Shown here one piece after another: positions 1 through 9,575 of a DNA stretch of 64,000 bases; the stretch's first letter is position 1, and each line of letters starts with the position of its first letter. The notes below the pieces were generated by a model that worked only from the letters and a program-made list of their open reading frames with translations, did not search any database and had not been told where the DNA came from. Source of the stretch: Pseudovibrio japonicus (GTDB taxonomy: Bacteria > Pseudomonadota > Alphaproteobacteria > Rhizobiales > Stappiaceae); assembly GCF_014651595.1 (NCBI RefSeq), contig NZ_BMXE01000001.1, positions 868,001-932,000 of the forward strand, written 5' to 3'. The position numbers and the translations under genes are program-made.

Positions 1-2
1 TG

Positions 3-197
3 GGCAGAATGCCATTCGTGCGCTGTCTGCCAGCGCCAAGCGGCTGTGTTTCCGAAGCGATCCTGGAAGCAGATCTGATCGAACAGCTGACAAATGGCGA
101 GACCGCGACCTTCATCATCTTTGAAACCCCGGAGGAAGGGATTGGTATTCCGATTTCTCTGACAGGTTTGAAAGATGCGATGGCGGCTCTTCCATAA
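3..197 (+). CDS. IalB-like invasion-associated protein, C-terminal part
   Basis: Only the last 64 codons lie in the window; the reading frame is open to the left edge, so the start is outside. The peptide contains a Cys-rich segment (GRMPFVRCLP, then SGCVSEA), a variable patch and the ending ISLTGLKDAMAAL. This matches the C-terminal pattern I know from the alphaproteobacterial invasion-associated locus B (IalB) family of periplasmic proteins. In that family the conserved cysteines probably form disulfides and the C terminus carries a similar SLxGFxxAxxAL motif. A hairpin with a T tract follows the stop codon. Function beyond periplasmic or surface location cannot be inferred from this fragment. 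Confidence 0.6.
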   Translation, partial: GRMPFVRCLPAPSGCVSEAILEADLIEQLTNGETATFIIFETPEEGIGIPISLTGLKDAMAALP

Positions 198-227
198 GCC
201 CTTCAGCTTCTCTTAGAGCATGAATTG

Positions 228-264
228 AAAGCCGATGTGATGTGAGTCGCTTCGGCTTTTTTTG
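228..264 (+). terminator. Rho-independent terminator after the IalB-like gene
   Basis: Arms AAAGCCGA (228-235) and TCGGCTTT (252-259) pair across a 16-base loop and run into seven T residues. It ends the rightward gene before the convergent DinB gene. Confidence 0.6.
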
Positions 265-290
265 TCTCGGCAGACCGTCACTCTTACTGC

Positions 291-869
291 CTAGCTGTCC
301 TGCCACTCACGCTGAGGCCAGATGTCGGTCTCTGAAAAGCCCAGAGCCGCAAAATCATCCTTGCGCGCTGCTTGGTCCCTCTCATTTCCCAAATAGAAGT
401 CATCCAACTGTGGCGGTTTGACAGAGGTTCCACTCAGCATGGCATGCACCTGTCCACGGTGGTGGATTTGATGCTGAAAGAGGTGCATCAGAATTCTATC
501 AGTTTGCTCTCGCCATGGTTTGTCATCTCGTAGCGTGCGTAAAGTAGACAGGTCTTCTGGTTTCCAACTTTCGACAAGCTTGACCAGCTTAGCGTCACTC
601 TTTCTTTGAGCGTCAAAGAGAGATGCAAGGTCCTCAAAGGGGTATTCAGGCTCAAACGCATTGATGCCAAGTGGCTTGCCTTCCAAAGCACTAGTGTAGA
701 ACCAATCCACGGTAATGTTGTGGTTCAGGGTCATCAAGATCGTGGGAAAGAAACTTGTTCGCTCTGCGATCAGTTCTTCCTTTGAGAGACTTTGGCAGCT
801 GGTTAGAAGCCGGAAATTTGCCCAGGCATTGTTTCTGGCCTGTGCGCTAAAGTATTGAAGTATGGTCAT
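291..869 (-). CDS. DinB family protein
   Basis: The 192-residue protein fits the DinB/YfiT-like four-helix-bundle superfamily in length and layout. It starts MTILQYFSAQARNNAWAN, the usual first helix in which a small protein begins with a W/N-rich amphipathic stretch. An internal HNITVDWF and a later HLFQHQIHHRGQ provide the three histidines that bind a divalent metal in this superfamily. Members include thiol-dependent transferases and damage-inducible proteins of unknown activity, so no substrate can be assigned. It is a single gene, transcribed leftward towards the IalB-like gene. The 280 bases upstream, shared with the divergent tldD, show no feature I recognise. Confidence 0.8.
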   Translation of the reverse strand: MTILQYFSAQARNNAWANFRLLTSCQSLSKEELIAERTSFFPTILMTLNHNITVDWFYTSALEGKPLGINAFEPEYPFEDLASLFDAQRKSDAKLVKLVESWKPEDLSTLRTLRDDKPWREQTDRILMHLFQHQIHHRGQVHAMLSGTSVKPPQLDDFYLGNERDQAARKDDFAALGFSETDIWPQREWQDS

Positions 870-1149
870 TACATTATCTTATTACTAGAAATTCGATAGA
901 CTGCGCCAACTGTTCTCTCCCAATGGATTAAAGGGTGGAGACACATCGCGGATTTCATAATCTACATGGGAAGTGGGTATATTGTGAAGGCAGATCCTGC
1001 TTGCAATAGAGCGTAGTTTTCCAACCTAGCTTGTCCCTCAATTTGTTGGGAGCGATGGCCCTTCCCTCCCCTTTATTGAATAGTAAGCCTTGAAACTGCA
1101 CTGATTGTTCGCCACAACAGGGTAAATCCATTATTTCGGAGTTTTACCC

Positions 1150-2574
1150 ATGAGCGACAAACCGATTGATCTTCTCCAGACATCAGGACTGGACGAGGAG
1201 ACAGCGCGCCAGATTACTGCGGCAGCGCTGAAAGGCGCCGATGATGGGGAACTTTATCTGGAATACAGCCAGAACGAAGGATTGGTGTTTGATAATGGAC
1301 GCTTGAAATCCTCCAGTTTCAGCACCGGTCAGGGCTTTGGCCTGCGCGCTGTTGTGGGAGAAGCTTCCGGTTACGCTCATTCAGACGATATCTCCGAGAC
1401 TGCGCTTAAGCGTGCTGCTGACGCTGTGGCCTCCGTGCAGAGTGGGCATTCCGGCACCTATGCAGCGCCGCCAGCGCGCACCAATCAGAAGCTCTATACG
1501 GATGAAAATCCGATTGGAAGCCCGAGCTTTGCGGAGAAAGTACAACTGCTGCAAGAGATTGATGCCTATGCTCGAGCGAAAGATACGCGCGTTCAGCAGG
1601 TGACAGTTTCGCTGGCAGGCAGCTGGAAGACGGTCGATATTCTGCGCGCTGACGGGCACCGCATCCGGGACGTGCGCCCGCTTGTACGCCTTAACGTTTC
1701 CATTGTTGCCGGTGATGGCGACAAGCAGGAAAGCGGCTCGTATGGCTCAGGTGGCCGCGAAGGATTTGGTGAGTTTGTTGCTGAAACCAGCTGGCAGCAT
1801 GCGGTTGATGAAGCGCTGCGTCAGGCTCTGGTCAATCTGGAAGCAATCCCTGCCCCCGCTGGTACATTTGATGTCGTGCTGGGCAATGGCTGGCCGGGTA
1901 TTTTGCTTCATGAGGCTGTGGGTCATGGTCTTGAGGGTGACTTCAACCGCAAGAAAACCTCTGCATTTGCAGGTCTCATGGGCCAGCAAGTTGCGGCTAA
2001 AGGCGTGACCATTGTTGATGATGGCACAATCTCCAAGCGACGCGGCTCTCTTTCCGTTGATGATGAAGGCACGCCGACGGGTCGCACCACTCTGATCGAA
2101 GACGGTATTCTTGTTGGCTACATGCAGGACCGTCAGAACGCACGTTTGATGGGCGTTGAGCCAACCGGAAACGGTCGGCGCGAATCCTTTTCACACCAGC
2201 CACTGCCGCGCATGACCAACACCATCATGGAGGCGGGCAATGATGATCCAAATGAGATTATCGAGAGCCTTGAAGATGGTATTTATGCTGTTTCCTTTGG
2301 TGGTGGTCAGGTGGACATTACTTCCGGCAAGTTTGTGTTCTCCTGTACGGAAGCGTATCGGGTACAGAACGGCAAGATTGGCGCTCCTGTGAAAGGGGCG
2401 ATGTTGATTGGCAACGGTCCGGATGCGCTCACTCGCGTAACTATGATTGGCAATGACATGAAGCTGGATCCGGGTATCGGAACTTGCGGCAAGGCTGGTC
2501 AGGGCGTGCCGGTCGGAGTTGGACAGCCAACTATGCGCATCAACGAGATGACCATTGGCGGAACGGCGACCTGA
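1150..2574 (+). CDS. tldD: Metalloprotease TldD
   Basis: The 474-residue protein is TldD, the zinc-bearing half of the TldD/TldE (PmbA) heterodimeric protease that degrades unfolded peptides and matures some RiPPs in enterobacteria. The HEAVGH motif at residues 254-259 is the characteristic HExxxH zinc site, and a later FSCTEAY supplies the family Cys ligand. Length is normal for the family. The start ATG has GGAG about nine bases upstream. The gene stands alone here with its own terminator, while its partner pmbA lies about 12 kb away on the other strand. The natural substrate in this organism is unknown. Confidence 0.95.
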   Translation: MSDKPIDLLQTSGLDEETARQITAAALKGADDGELYLEYSQNEGLVFDNGRLKSSSFSTGQGFGLRAVVGEASGYAHSDDISETALKRAADAVASVQSGHSGTYAAPPARTNQKLYTDENPIGSPSFAEKVQLLQEIDAYARAKDTRVQQVTVSLAGSWKTVDILRADGHRIRDVRPLVRLNVSIVAGDGDKQESGSYGSGGREGFGEFVAETSWQHAVDEALRQALVNLEAIPAPAGTFDVVLGNGWPGILLHEAVGHGLEGDFNRKKTSAFAGLMGQQVAAKGVTIVDDGTISKRRGSLSVDDEGTPTGRTTLIEDGILVGYMQDRQNARLMGVEPTGNGRRESFSHQPLPRMTNTIMEAGNDDPNEIIESLEDGIYAVSFGGGQVDITSGKFVFSCTEAYRVQNGKIGAPVKGAMLIGNGPDALTRVTMIGNDMKLDPGIGTCGKAGQGVPVGVGQPTMRINEMTIGGTAT

Positions 2575-2603
2575 TTGGCCTCATTCTTTATTGCAGATTT
2601 TCC

Positions 2604-2628
2604 AAAGGGGCAGCGATGCCCCTTTTTT
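2604..2628 (+). terminator. Terminator of tldD
   Basis: Arms AAAGGGGCA and TGCCCCTTT are separated by a GCGA tetraloop and continue into a T tract, 30 bases after the tldD stop. The hairpin lies just before the convergent transglutaminase-like gene. Confidence 0.85.
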
Positions 2629-2639
2629 GTTGGGTGCGC

Positions 2640-3389
2640 TTAGTCTGACAGCGGGATTTTCGGGACTTTGCCCGCGCGTATGCGGTCAGTGCGCCGATTC
2701 ATCACGTGACGGATCACGTTTTCATAAAGCAGCTTTGTTAGCAGCGAGAAGGCCTGCATGTGCTCTGCGTAGAAATCATCAGGGCTGTTGTAGGTTCCGA
2801 AGTCGTTGTTGATGCCGGTCTTCTGGATGTAGGTATCCTGCCCTTGCCAGTTGACCTGAGGCGCGCTGAGGCAGGTTGTGCCAACGCCATAGCCGCACAG
2901 GGATTGACGGTTTAGGGCAAATTCCTTTTGCAACGCTGAGAGGAACGGCTCATCGAGAATAAAGCCTTCCAGATTGATCCAACGGTCCTCAAGGTAGATC
3001 TCGACCCAAGAGTGCAGGATATCTTCTGGCGCGATTTGGTAGGCCAGTTCTGGCACAACACCGCGCTGCAGCTCCTTACGGATGGTGAAGCCGTGCAAGC
3101 GGCAGGGAATCTGGACCGCTCTCATCAACGCCATGAGCAGGGTTCCCTTAGTGTTGCACTGCCCTATTCCATCGGCAAGTACCTGACTTGCCGGGATATT
3201 ATCTGCTTTGTTGTAGCCGAACTTTATCTCATTGCTCACGAAGTCATAGACAGCGCCGGCGCGATCAAAGACCGGCAAGTCCATCCATTTACGCTCGTCC
3301 ACCAGTTGCCGGATACTCGGCGCGTGGAAGTCCAGCAGCGGGGTTTCTTTAAGCAGGAACTCTAATTGTGTGTTGGGTTGATCCAGCAT
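2640..3389 (-). CDS. Transglutaminase-like domain protein
   Basis: The 249-residue protein has no signal peptide and carries a transglutaminase-like cysteine-protease fold. The candidate nucleophile is Cys78 in GIGQCNTKG, followed by the usual hydrophobic helix. His126 lies in HSWVEIYL, and the third catalytic position is NLEG (Glu141 where Asp is more common). Bacterial members act as proteases or amide-bond enzymes on unknown substrates. The gene is monocistronic and convergent with tldD. The Glu substitution leaves activity uncertain, though some members tolerate it. Confidence 0.75.
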   Translation of the reverse strand: MLDQPNTQLEFLLKETPLLDFHAPSIRQLVDERKWMDLPVFDRAGAVYDFVSNEIKFGYNKADNIPASQVLADGIGQCNTKGTLLMALMRAVQIPCRLHGFTIRKELQRGVVPELAYQIAPEDILHSWVEIYLEDRWINLEGFILDEPFLSALQKEFALNRQSLCGYGVGTTCLSAPQVNWQGQDTYIQKTGINNDFGTYNSPDDFYAEHMQAFSLLTKLLYENVIRHVMNRRTDRIRAGKVPKIPLSD

Positions 3390-3672
3390 TTTGTGCCTCC
3401 AATCGAGAATGAATCGACTGTAAAGGCTCTAGTCACTGTAGGTTCAAGTGCTAATTTTTCCTTTGTTTTCCTGTAACCTCACGCCTCTATTGAATCCTGT
3501 AGGTTTTGAGTCCTGACGATTTGACATAGCTTGTTCTTAATGCGTTCAAGCCGATTTTACGGTGGGTCTGTAGCTTCTCTTTTCATGAATTGCCGCGCGT
3601 ATCCCGTTTCCAACGCCAAGTTCCACTCTTCGGAGATACGCTGCGAGAAACAAGAATGAGCCATATTCTTTC

Positions 3673-5577
3673 ATGATCACACTCCACGAACTGGATTTTG
3701 TGACAGACATTATGCTGTTTCTAAGCATGGCGATCCTGGTGGTTCCATTTGCCAAGCTGATCCGCGTTGGAACGATTGTGGGGTATTTGATTGCTGGTGT
3801 AATCCTGGGGCCATGGGGATTTGGACAGTATCTTGGCAGTCCGTTCAGCACACCGGATGAGCTTCGTCCAATAGGCGAGCTGGGCGTTGTTATGCTGCTG
3901 TTTCTGATCGGGCTTGAGCTTAATCCCAGCCGACTTTGGTCGTTGCGCAAGGAGATTTTTGGCTCTGGTGCTGCACAGGTGGCGTTCTCCGCTCTTCTGA
4001 TCGGAGGGACAATCTATCTGGTTGGACTCTCCTGGCAGAAGTCCCTCATTATTGGTCTCACTTTAGCGCTGTCTTCAACTGCTCTTGCCCTGCGCATCCT
4101 GCAGGGGCGCGGCGATCGAACTACGCCGATGGGGCAAACTTCCGTGGCGATCCTGCTGTTTCAGGACATGATGATTGTTCCAATCCTTGCGCTGATGGCC
4201 ATTGTTGCTCCCATCTCCATTGAGATCGGACACAGAGCGGGCTGGGAAACAGCGCTGATTATGGCTTCGACGGTGTTGCTGCTGGTTGCCGTCGGGCGCT
4301 TCCTGCTGACGCCACTCTTTCGCATATTTGCCCGTATCGGGGCCAGGGAAATGATGACGGCCTCCGCCCTGCTCACCGTTCTGGGGGCCGCTGCGCTGAT
4401 GAAAGCGGTTGGGCTTTCCAGCGCATTGGGAGCATTTATTGCGGGCGTCATGCTGGCGGAAAGTTCGTTCCGGCATGAGCTTGAGGCGGATCTGGAGCCG
4501 TTTCGTGGACTGCTGCTGGGTTTCTTCTTTATCACGGTAGGTATGTCCATTGATCTGGACTTTGTCACTCAAAACTGGGTGACTGTACTGGCCTGCAGCC
4601 TTGGCCTCATGCTTGTAAAGTGCCTGAGCGTGTTCTCGGTTGCGCGGCTTTCCGGTCATACGTCTGACAACAGTCTCCAAATCGGTGGGTTGCTGGCGCA
4701 GGCTGGAGAGTTCGGGTTCGTGATCTTTTCGGCTTCTGTCGCCGTTGATCTGCTCAACCAGCACCAGAACAGCCTACTTTCTGCGATCATCTCTCTGACC
4801 ATGGCCCTAACCCTCCTGAGCGTCCGTCTCACGCAATGGTTCGGTGCCAAGCTTACGCCTGAGCCCGTTAAGCCGGATATTCCCAATTCGGGGGGCGAGC
4901 GCACCAATGTGCTGGTGATCGGATTCGGGCGTTTTGGACAAACGGCCTGTCAGATGCTGATCGAGCAGGGCTCAACCGTGACCGTTCTTGATACCGACCC
5001 ACAGCACATTCGGGAGGCCTCCCGGTTTGGCTATCGGATTTTCTACGGAGACGGACGGCGCTTGAACGTGTTACGGGCGGCGGGCGCGGATAATGCCAGT
5101 GTGATTGCGGTGTGTACCGAACGGGCAGCGACCACCAGCCAGATCGTACGGATGGCAAAAACACAGTTCCCGCTGGCGAAGATCTTTGCCCGCGCTCATG
5201 ATCGCCGTCATGCTATCCAGCTTGTGACCGTTGGGGCGGACTATCAGTTGCGCGAAACGTTGGAGTCCGCCTTTCAGTTCGGTCGGGAAATTCTGGAGGA
5301 ACTTGGGGAGGATGAGGACCGGACCCACGACATATTGAAGGATGTGCGCCGCAGAGATGCTGAGCTTTTGGCACTGCAGCAGGTTGGTGGGCTTTATTCC
5401 GGTTACAAGAAATTCAAGCTGCCGGATGTACCTGTGAAACCGCTGAGGAAGCCAAAGGCAGAATCGACCGCACTGAACGAGCCAGCGCGTCGTTTGGCCG
5501 AAGCGGACAGGCAGGCTGCGAAGGAGCAAGCTGACAGTTCTGACAAACATTCAACATCCAAACGCAGTTCCGACTAG
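3673..5577 (+). CDS. CPA2 family K+/H+ antiporter with TrkA-N domain (KefB/KefC-like)
   Basis: This 634-residue inner-membrane protein has about twelve hydrophobic segments in residues 1-390, which form the Na+/H+ exchanger domain of the CPA2 family. A cytoplasmic Rossmann domain (TrkA-N/RCK) begins near residue 413 with VLVIGFGRFGQTA. It ends in a highly charged, probably disordered tail of about 70 residues. The family exports K+ in exchange for H+ and is gated through the nucleotide-binding domain. An earlier ATG at 3656 runs straight into a stop, so 3673 is the first usable start. A second, clearly paralogous antiporter follows 109 bases downstream. No KefF/KefG-type ancillary gene is nearby. 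Confidence 0.88.
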   Translation: MITLHELDFVTDIMLFLSMAILVVPFAKLIRVGTIVGYLIAGVILGPWGFGQYLGSPFSTPDELRPIGELGVVMLLFLIGLELNPSRLWSLRKEIFGSGAAQVAFSALLIGGTIYLVGLSWQKSLIIGLTLALSSTALALRILQGRGDRTTPMGQTSVAILLFQDMMIVPILALMAIVAPISIEIGHRAGWETALIMASTVLLLVAVGRFLLTPLFRIFARIGAREMMTASALLTVLGAAALMKAVGLSSALGAFIAGVMLAESSFRHELEADLEPFRGLLLGFFFITVGMSIDLDFVTQNWVTVLACSLGLMLVKCLSVFSVARLSGHTSDNSLQIGGLLAQAGEFGFVIFSASVAVDLLNQHQNSLLSAIISLTMALTLLSVRLTQWFGAKLTPEPVKPDIPNSGGERTNVLVIGFGRFGQTACQMLIEQGSTVTVLDTDPQHIREASRFGYRIFYGDGRRLNVLRAAGADNASVIAVCTERAATTSQIVRMAKTQFPLAKIFARAHDRRHAIQLVTVGADYQLRETLESAFQFGREILEELGEDEDRTHDILKDVRRRDAELLALQQVGGLYSGYKKFKLPDVPVKPLRKPKAESTALNEPARRLAEADRQAAKEQADSSDKHSTSKRSSD

Positions 5578-5686
5578 GTTTTCAGGAAAACTTGTTTCCT
5601 CTCAGGGACAATTAAGGTATTTCCCTCAGAGTCGATGTAAATCAGCAAAAATTTCTTTGGTGATTTGAATTTCGTTTCAGGTATCA

Positions 5687-7465
5687 ATGGCAGAAGCTCA
5701 CATCCCCCCGTTCTTTATCGAAACTATTGTGGTCCTTTCTGCGGCCGTAATTGCTGTGCCAATTACCAAGCGGATTGGTTTGGGCGCTGTGGTGGGCTTT
5801 CTCGCCGCCGGTGTTGCCATTGGGCCTTATGGTATCGGCTTCTTCAACGAACCTGAACGCATATTGGGCTTTGCCGAACTGGGTGTCGTACTGCTGCTGT
5901 TTGTGATTGGGCTGGAACTGGAACCAGCTCGATTATGGATCATGCGGCGAGACATTTTCGGTCTGGGGACGGCCCAGGTCCTCATATCCGGTTTCGTGCT
6001 AACCCTGTGCGCCATGCTGTTTGGTATGACCTGGCAGGTGGCACTGATCGCCGGTCTTGGTCTGGCCTTGTCTTCGACGGCTTTTGCGTTGCAGATGCTA
6101 CAAGAGCGTGGACACCTGAGCACCAAATATGGCCAACGGGCTTTCGGAATTCTGCTGCTTCAGGACATTGCCATTGTACCACTGCTTGCGATGGTCAGCA
6201 TTCTGGCCCCTGCTGATGCAGATGTGCAAGGGACTTCCATCGCCATCCAAGTGGTTACAGTGATTGCAGCGGTTGGCTTTGTGATCTTTGCCGGACGTTA
6301 TCTGCTTTCTCCCTTGTTCCGGCTCTTAACCGCATCAGGTGGTCGCGAACTAATGATTGCAGCTGCCTTGCTTGTTGCTTTGGGCAGTGCGGGCCTTATG
6401 AGTCTGGTTGGGCTCTCCATGGCGCTTGGGGCCTTCCTGTCTGGCGTGATGCTAGCAGAATCCAGCTATCGCCACACACTGGAAGCGGACATCGAGCCGT
6501 TCCGCTCCATGCTCATGGGACTGTTTTTCATGACCGTGGGTATGGAACTGGAGCTGGATCTGATCGTTGCAAACTGGCAGCGCGTTGTGGTGGCTGTTGT
6601 GGTCCTGATGCTTGCCAAAGGCGTGCTGCTATGGGGTCTTTCCCGGTTATTTGGCTCTTCAAATTCCGATGCGCTTCGCGTTGCTGTTACACTTCCGCAA
6701 GGTGGTGAATTTGCCTTTGTGCTGTTCGCTACGGCGACGGCAGCGTCGATCCTGCCTCAAGAGACTGCAAACATCCTAAGTGCGGTTGTTATCTTGACTA
6801 TGCTTCTGACGCCTCTTGGTGCAGTTGGCCTCGACTTCATCGCAGAGCGTATGAAGAAGCGCGGTGATACGAGCAATAAGATCGAGAGTTTTGAAGACGC
6901 CTGTCCAAGTGTATTGATCATCGGGTTTGGACGCTTCGGACAAACGGCCAGTCAGATGCTCATCTCCGAAGGTGTTTCCGTGACAGCGCTCGACAACAAC
7001 CCGGAACGCATCAAACGGGCACAGCAGTACGGATACAAGGTTTATTATGGAGATGCGACGCGGCCTGACGTGTTGAAAGCAGCTGGCGGCGACAACGCGA
7101 CGCTGATTGCCCTTTGTATCGAGAATGATCAGGTGATGAAGCAGGCAATCCTGCAAATCAGATCCGCGTTTCCAAACGCTGCTCTTTATTGCCGTGCAAC
7201 CGACCGTGCGCATGCGCTGGACCTTACCCGACTGGGTGTTGATTACCAGATCCGCGAGACGTTTGAATCCAGCCTGACCTTTGGGCGTAAAGCTCTTGAA
7301 TATCTCGGACTGCCTGCTGACCGCATTGATGAAGTTGAGAGTGATGTTCGCAAGCGGGACGACGAACGCCTTGCAATGCAGCTGGCTGGCGGCGAAATGG
7401 CAGGCTCTGACATGCTGCTTCAACGCACCCCGCGCGACAAAGACAAACCAGACAATCCTGACTAA
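5687..7465 (+). CDS. CPA2 family K+/H+ antiporter with TrkA-N domain, paralogue of the preceding gene
   Basis: The 592-residue protein has the same architecture as its upstream neighbour: multispanning exchanger domain, then a TrkA-N Rossmann domain starting VLIIGFGRFGQTA. The charged C-terminal tail is shorter. Shared stretches such as GFGRFGQTA and ALGAF(I/L)(A/S)GVMLAESS(F/Y)RH show a tandem duplication. The products probably handle K+ or Na+ efflux under alkaline or electrophile stress, but ion and gating ligand cannot be read from sequence. An AGGT lies shortly upstream of the ATG. The following regulator and MATE gene may be a separate unit. Confidence 0.88.
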   Translation: MAEAHIPPFFIETIVVLSAAVIAVPITKRIGLGAVVGFLAAGVAIGPYGIGFFNEPERILGFAELGVVLLLFVIGLELEPARLWIMRRDIFGLGTAQVLISGFVLTLCAMLFGMTWQVALIAGLGLALSSTAFALQMLQERGHLSTKYGQRAFGILLLQDIAIVPLLAMVSILAPADADVQGTSIAIQVVTVIAAVGFVIFAGRYLLSPLFRLLTASGGRELMIAAALLVALGSAGLMSLVGLSMALGAFLSGVMLAESSYRHTLEADIEPFRSMLMGLFFMTVGMELELDLIVANWQRVVVAVVVLMLAKGVLLWGLSRLFGSSNSDALRVAVTLPQGGEFAFVLFATATAASILPQETANILSAVVILTMLLTPLGAVGLDFIAERMKKRGDTSNKIESFEDACPSVLIIGFGRFGQTASQMLISEGVSVTALDNNPERIKRAQQYGYKVYYGDATRPDVLKAAGGDNATLIALCIENDQVMKQAILQIRSAFPNAALYCRATDRAHALDLTRLGVDYQIRETFESSLTFGRKALEYLGLPADRIDEVESDVRKRDDERLAMQLAGGEMAGSDMLLQRTPRDKDKPDNPD

Positions 7466-7611
7466 GCAGATCAGGACGTGGGGCGGCAGACTTGACGAGA
7501 ACTCATTTGAAGCACATGTAATGCGAAGGGTGTGCCCACCCTCCTTTTACATATTTCGTGATTTACGGCACTGCTTTCGTGCCTGTTCCACTTTAAATCA
7601 AATGGTTCCAC

Positions 7612-8034
7612 ATGGCTGGTGAATACTCAATCGGTGATCTTGCGGTGAAGGCTGGCGTTAAAGTCCAGACCATTCGCTTTTACGAACAGAAGAAGCTGCT
7701 TCCTGAACCTCCACGGACGGGCGGCGGCCAGCGTCGTTACAGCGAAGAGCACCTGAACCGATTGTCCTTCATCCGCCATGGCCGCGACCTAGGGTTTTCT
7801 TTGGAGATGATTGAGAGCCTTATGCTTCTCAAGGAACACCCCGAAGACGATTGTGCGGGTGCAGACCAAATTGCGCGGGCTCATCTTGCCCAGGTGGAAG
7901 ACAAAATTTTGCGTCTGAAAAGCCTGCAAACCGAGCTCAAAAAGATGCTGGTACATTGTTCCAGCGGAAAGATACATGATTGCAGGGTCATTGAGGCCCT
8001 CTCCTGCGATTGCTACCAGCATCGCAAAAAGTGA
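7612..8034 (+). CDS. MerR family transcriptional regulator, metal-sensor type
   Basis: The 140-residue protein has an N-terminal winged helix-turn-helix (EYSIGDLAVKAGVKVQTIRF, residues 4-23), a coiled-coil dimerisation helix and a Cys-rich C terminus. Cys81, Cys116 and Cys124 sit with spacing close to the metal-binding cysteines of MerR (82/117/126) and ZntR (79/114/124), with extra Cys132 and Cys134. This suggests sensing of a soft metal or thiol-reactive compound. It lies seven bases upstream of a MATE exporter gene and very likely controls it. A short inverted repeat GGCAC-N7-GTGCC at 7567-7583 could be its operator. The inducer is unknown. Confidence 0.82.
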   Translation: MAGEYSIGDLAVKAGVKVQTIRFYEQKKLLPEPPRTGGGQRRYSEEHLNRLSFIRHGRDLGFSLEMIESLMLLKEHPEDDCAGADQIARAHLAQVEDKILRLKSLQTELKKMLVHCSSGKIHDCRVIEALSCDCYQHRKK

Positions 8035-8040
8035 GTTTCT

Positions 8041-9405
8041 ATGTCCAGAACAACTACTGCCGGCACGCGCGATGCGAAGTTCACCTATGGCTCGACCATG
8101 CGCCATGTTCTGGTGATGACGTCTACCGGCTCTGTCGGATTGATTGCCATTTTCCTCGTTGATTTTGCAAACCTTTTTTACATCGCCCAGTTAGGCATCG
8201 AAGAGCTGGCGGCTGCTATTGGTTACGCCGGTACGGTCATGTTCTTCAACTCCGCAATCGGCATTGGGCTTTCCATCGCGGCGAGTGCGTCGGTTTCCCG
8301 GCGCATTGGGCAAGGTGATACGAAGGCAGCGTACCGCCTTGCCAGCATGTCCCTGATTATCTCGACCCTAATCTCTTTTGTGGTTGTCGCGGGCAGTCTG
8401 GCATTCGTCGAAGATTTTGCGCGGCTGCTTGGTGCAACTGGGCGCACATTAGAATACACTGTGCACTTCCTTTACATCGTCGTGCCCTCCATGCCGTTCC
8501 TTGTGGGTGCCATGGTGCTTTCCGCCTTGCTGAGATCAGTTGGCGATGCACGCGGGGCGATGTTTGTCACGCTCTCCAGTGGATTTGTGACAGCAATCCT
8601 TGATCCGATCCTCATTTTTGGATTTGACATGGGGCTTACCGGAGCTGCGTTTGCTTCGGTAACCTCGCGTGTGGTGATGGTTGTGGCAGGATTTTACCTG
8701 CTGATTGTCAAACACCGTATGTTCGGCAAGCCGGAGATCTCAAAGACTGTCAAAGATACGGTTGATCTGTTCAAGGTCGCAGTCCCAGCCATGTTGACCA
8801 ACCTTGCCACGCCTGCCGGGAGTGCTTGGATCATCTCCGAAATGGCCCAGTTTGGTGATGGTGCCGTTGCTGGCTTTGCGATCGTGGGACGGATTATTCC
8901 AGTTGCCTTTGGTGCGCTCTTTGCACTTTCCGGCGCGGTTGGCCCAATTATTGGCCAGAACTTTGGCGCTCTCGAATTTGACCGACTGGGCAAGGTGGTG
9001 AGGGATTCATTGGTACTGATCGTGATCTACACACTAGCAGCCTGGGGCTTACTATTTGTTTTGCAAGAACAATTGGTACAGTTTTTCAACGCGGAAGGGG
9101 ACAGCGCTTCTCTGATCTTCTTCTTCTGCACATTCGCAGCGGCAGGCTTTTTGTTCAATGCGGCGCTGTTCGTTACCAACGCTGTCTTTAACAATCTGGG
9201 TTTCCCGGTTTACTCCATGCTGTTTAACTGGGGCAGAGCGACACTGGGCACGATCCCCTTCACGATTGTTGGTGCGTATTTTTATCAGGCAAATGGTGTG
9301 TTGGCAGGTCAGGCTATAGGCGGCGTTGTCTTTGCTTTTCTCGCACAATATGTGTGCTGGCGTACGATTGAGAAAATCCGCCAAGAAAAGCTGGCCGTTG
9401 CTTAA
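8041..9405 (+). CDS. MATE family efflux transporter
   Basis: The 454-residue inner-membrane protein has about twelve hydrophobic segments in two similar halves, as in MATE (NorM/DinF-like) antiporters. These use Na+ or H+ gradients to export cationic drugs and metabolites. Typical features are an early segment with NLFYIAQLG and internal VSRRIGQGD, then the second-half GPIIGQNFGA. The gene starts seven bases after the MerR stop, so the two form an operon. The context suggests export of a compound sensed by the Cys-rich regulator. The substrate is not predictable from sequence. Confidence 0.88.
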   Translation: MSRTTTAGTRDAKFTYGSTMRHVLVMTSTGSVGLIAIFLVDFANLFYIAQLGIEELAAAIGYAGTVMFFNSAIGIGLSIAASASVSRRIGQGDTKAAYRLASMSLIISTLISFVVVAGSLAFVEDFARLLGATGRTLEYTVHFLYIVVPSMPFLVGAMVLSALLRSVGDARGAMFVTLSSGFVTAILDPILIFGFDMGLTGAAFASVTSRVVMVVAGFYLLIVKHRMFGKPEISKTVKDTVDLFKVAVPAMLTNLATPAGSAWIISEMAQFGDGAVAGFAIVGRIIPVAFGALFALSGAVGPIIGQNFGALEFDRLGKVVRDSLVLIVIYTLAAWGLLFVLQEQLVQFFNAEGDSASLIFFFCTFAAAGFLFNAALFVTNAVFNNLGFPVYSMLFNWGRATLGTIPFTIVGAYFYQANGVLAGQAIGGVVFAFLAQYVCWRTIEKIRQEKLAVA

Positions 9406-9575
9406 TTCTCCCCCGGCGTTTTACCGGATAAGATAGCCAATCTTGGCATTACAGAGATTTTGGGAGGCGCTTTTCTGACGGAAAATCGCTTTCCACTTTT
9501 CGATGATATGCAGTAGCCTTTTTAGCGTTTGGACGGTAAGAAGGAAAAAATGAAACAACTCTGGATGCAGAACTA

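Noticed and set aside
4075-4764. 229-codon frame antisense to the first Kef-type gene
   Set aside because: Opposite a conserved gene and without family features.
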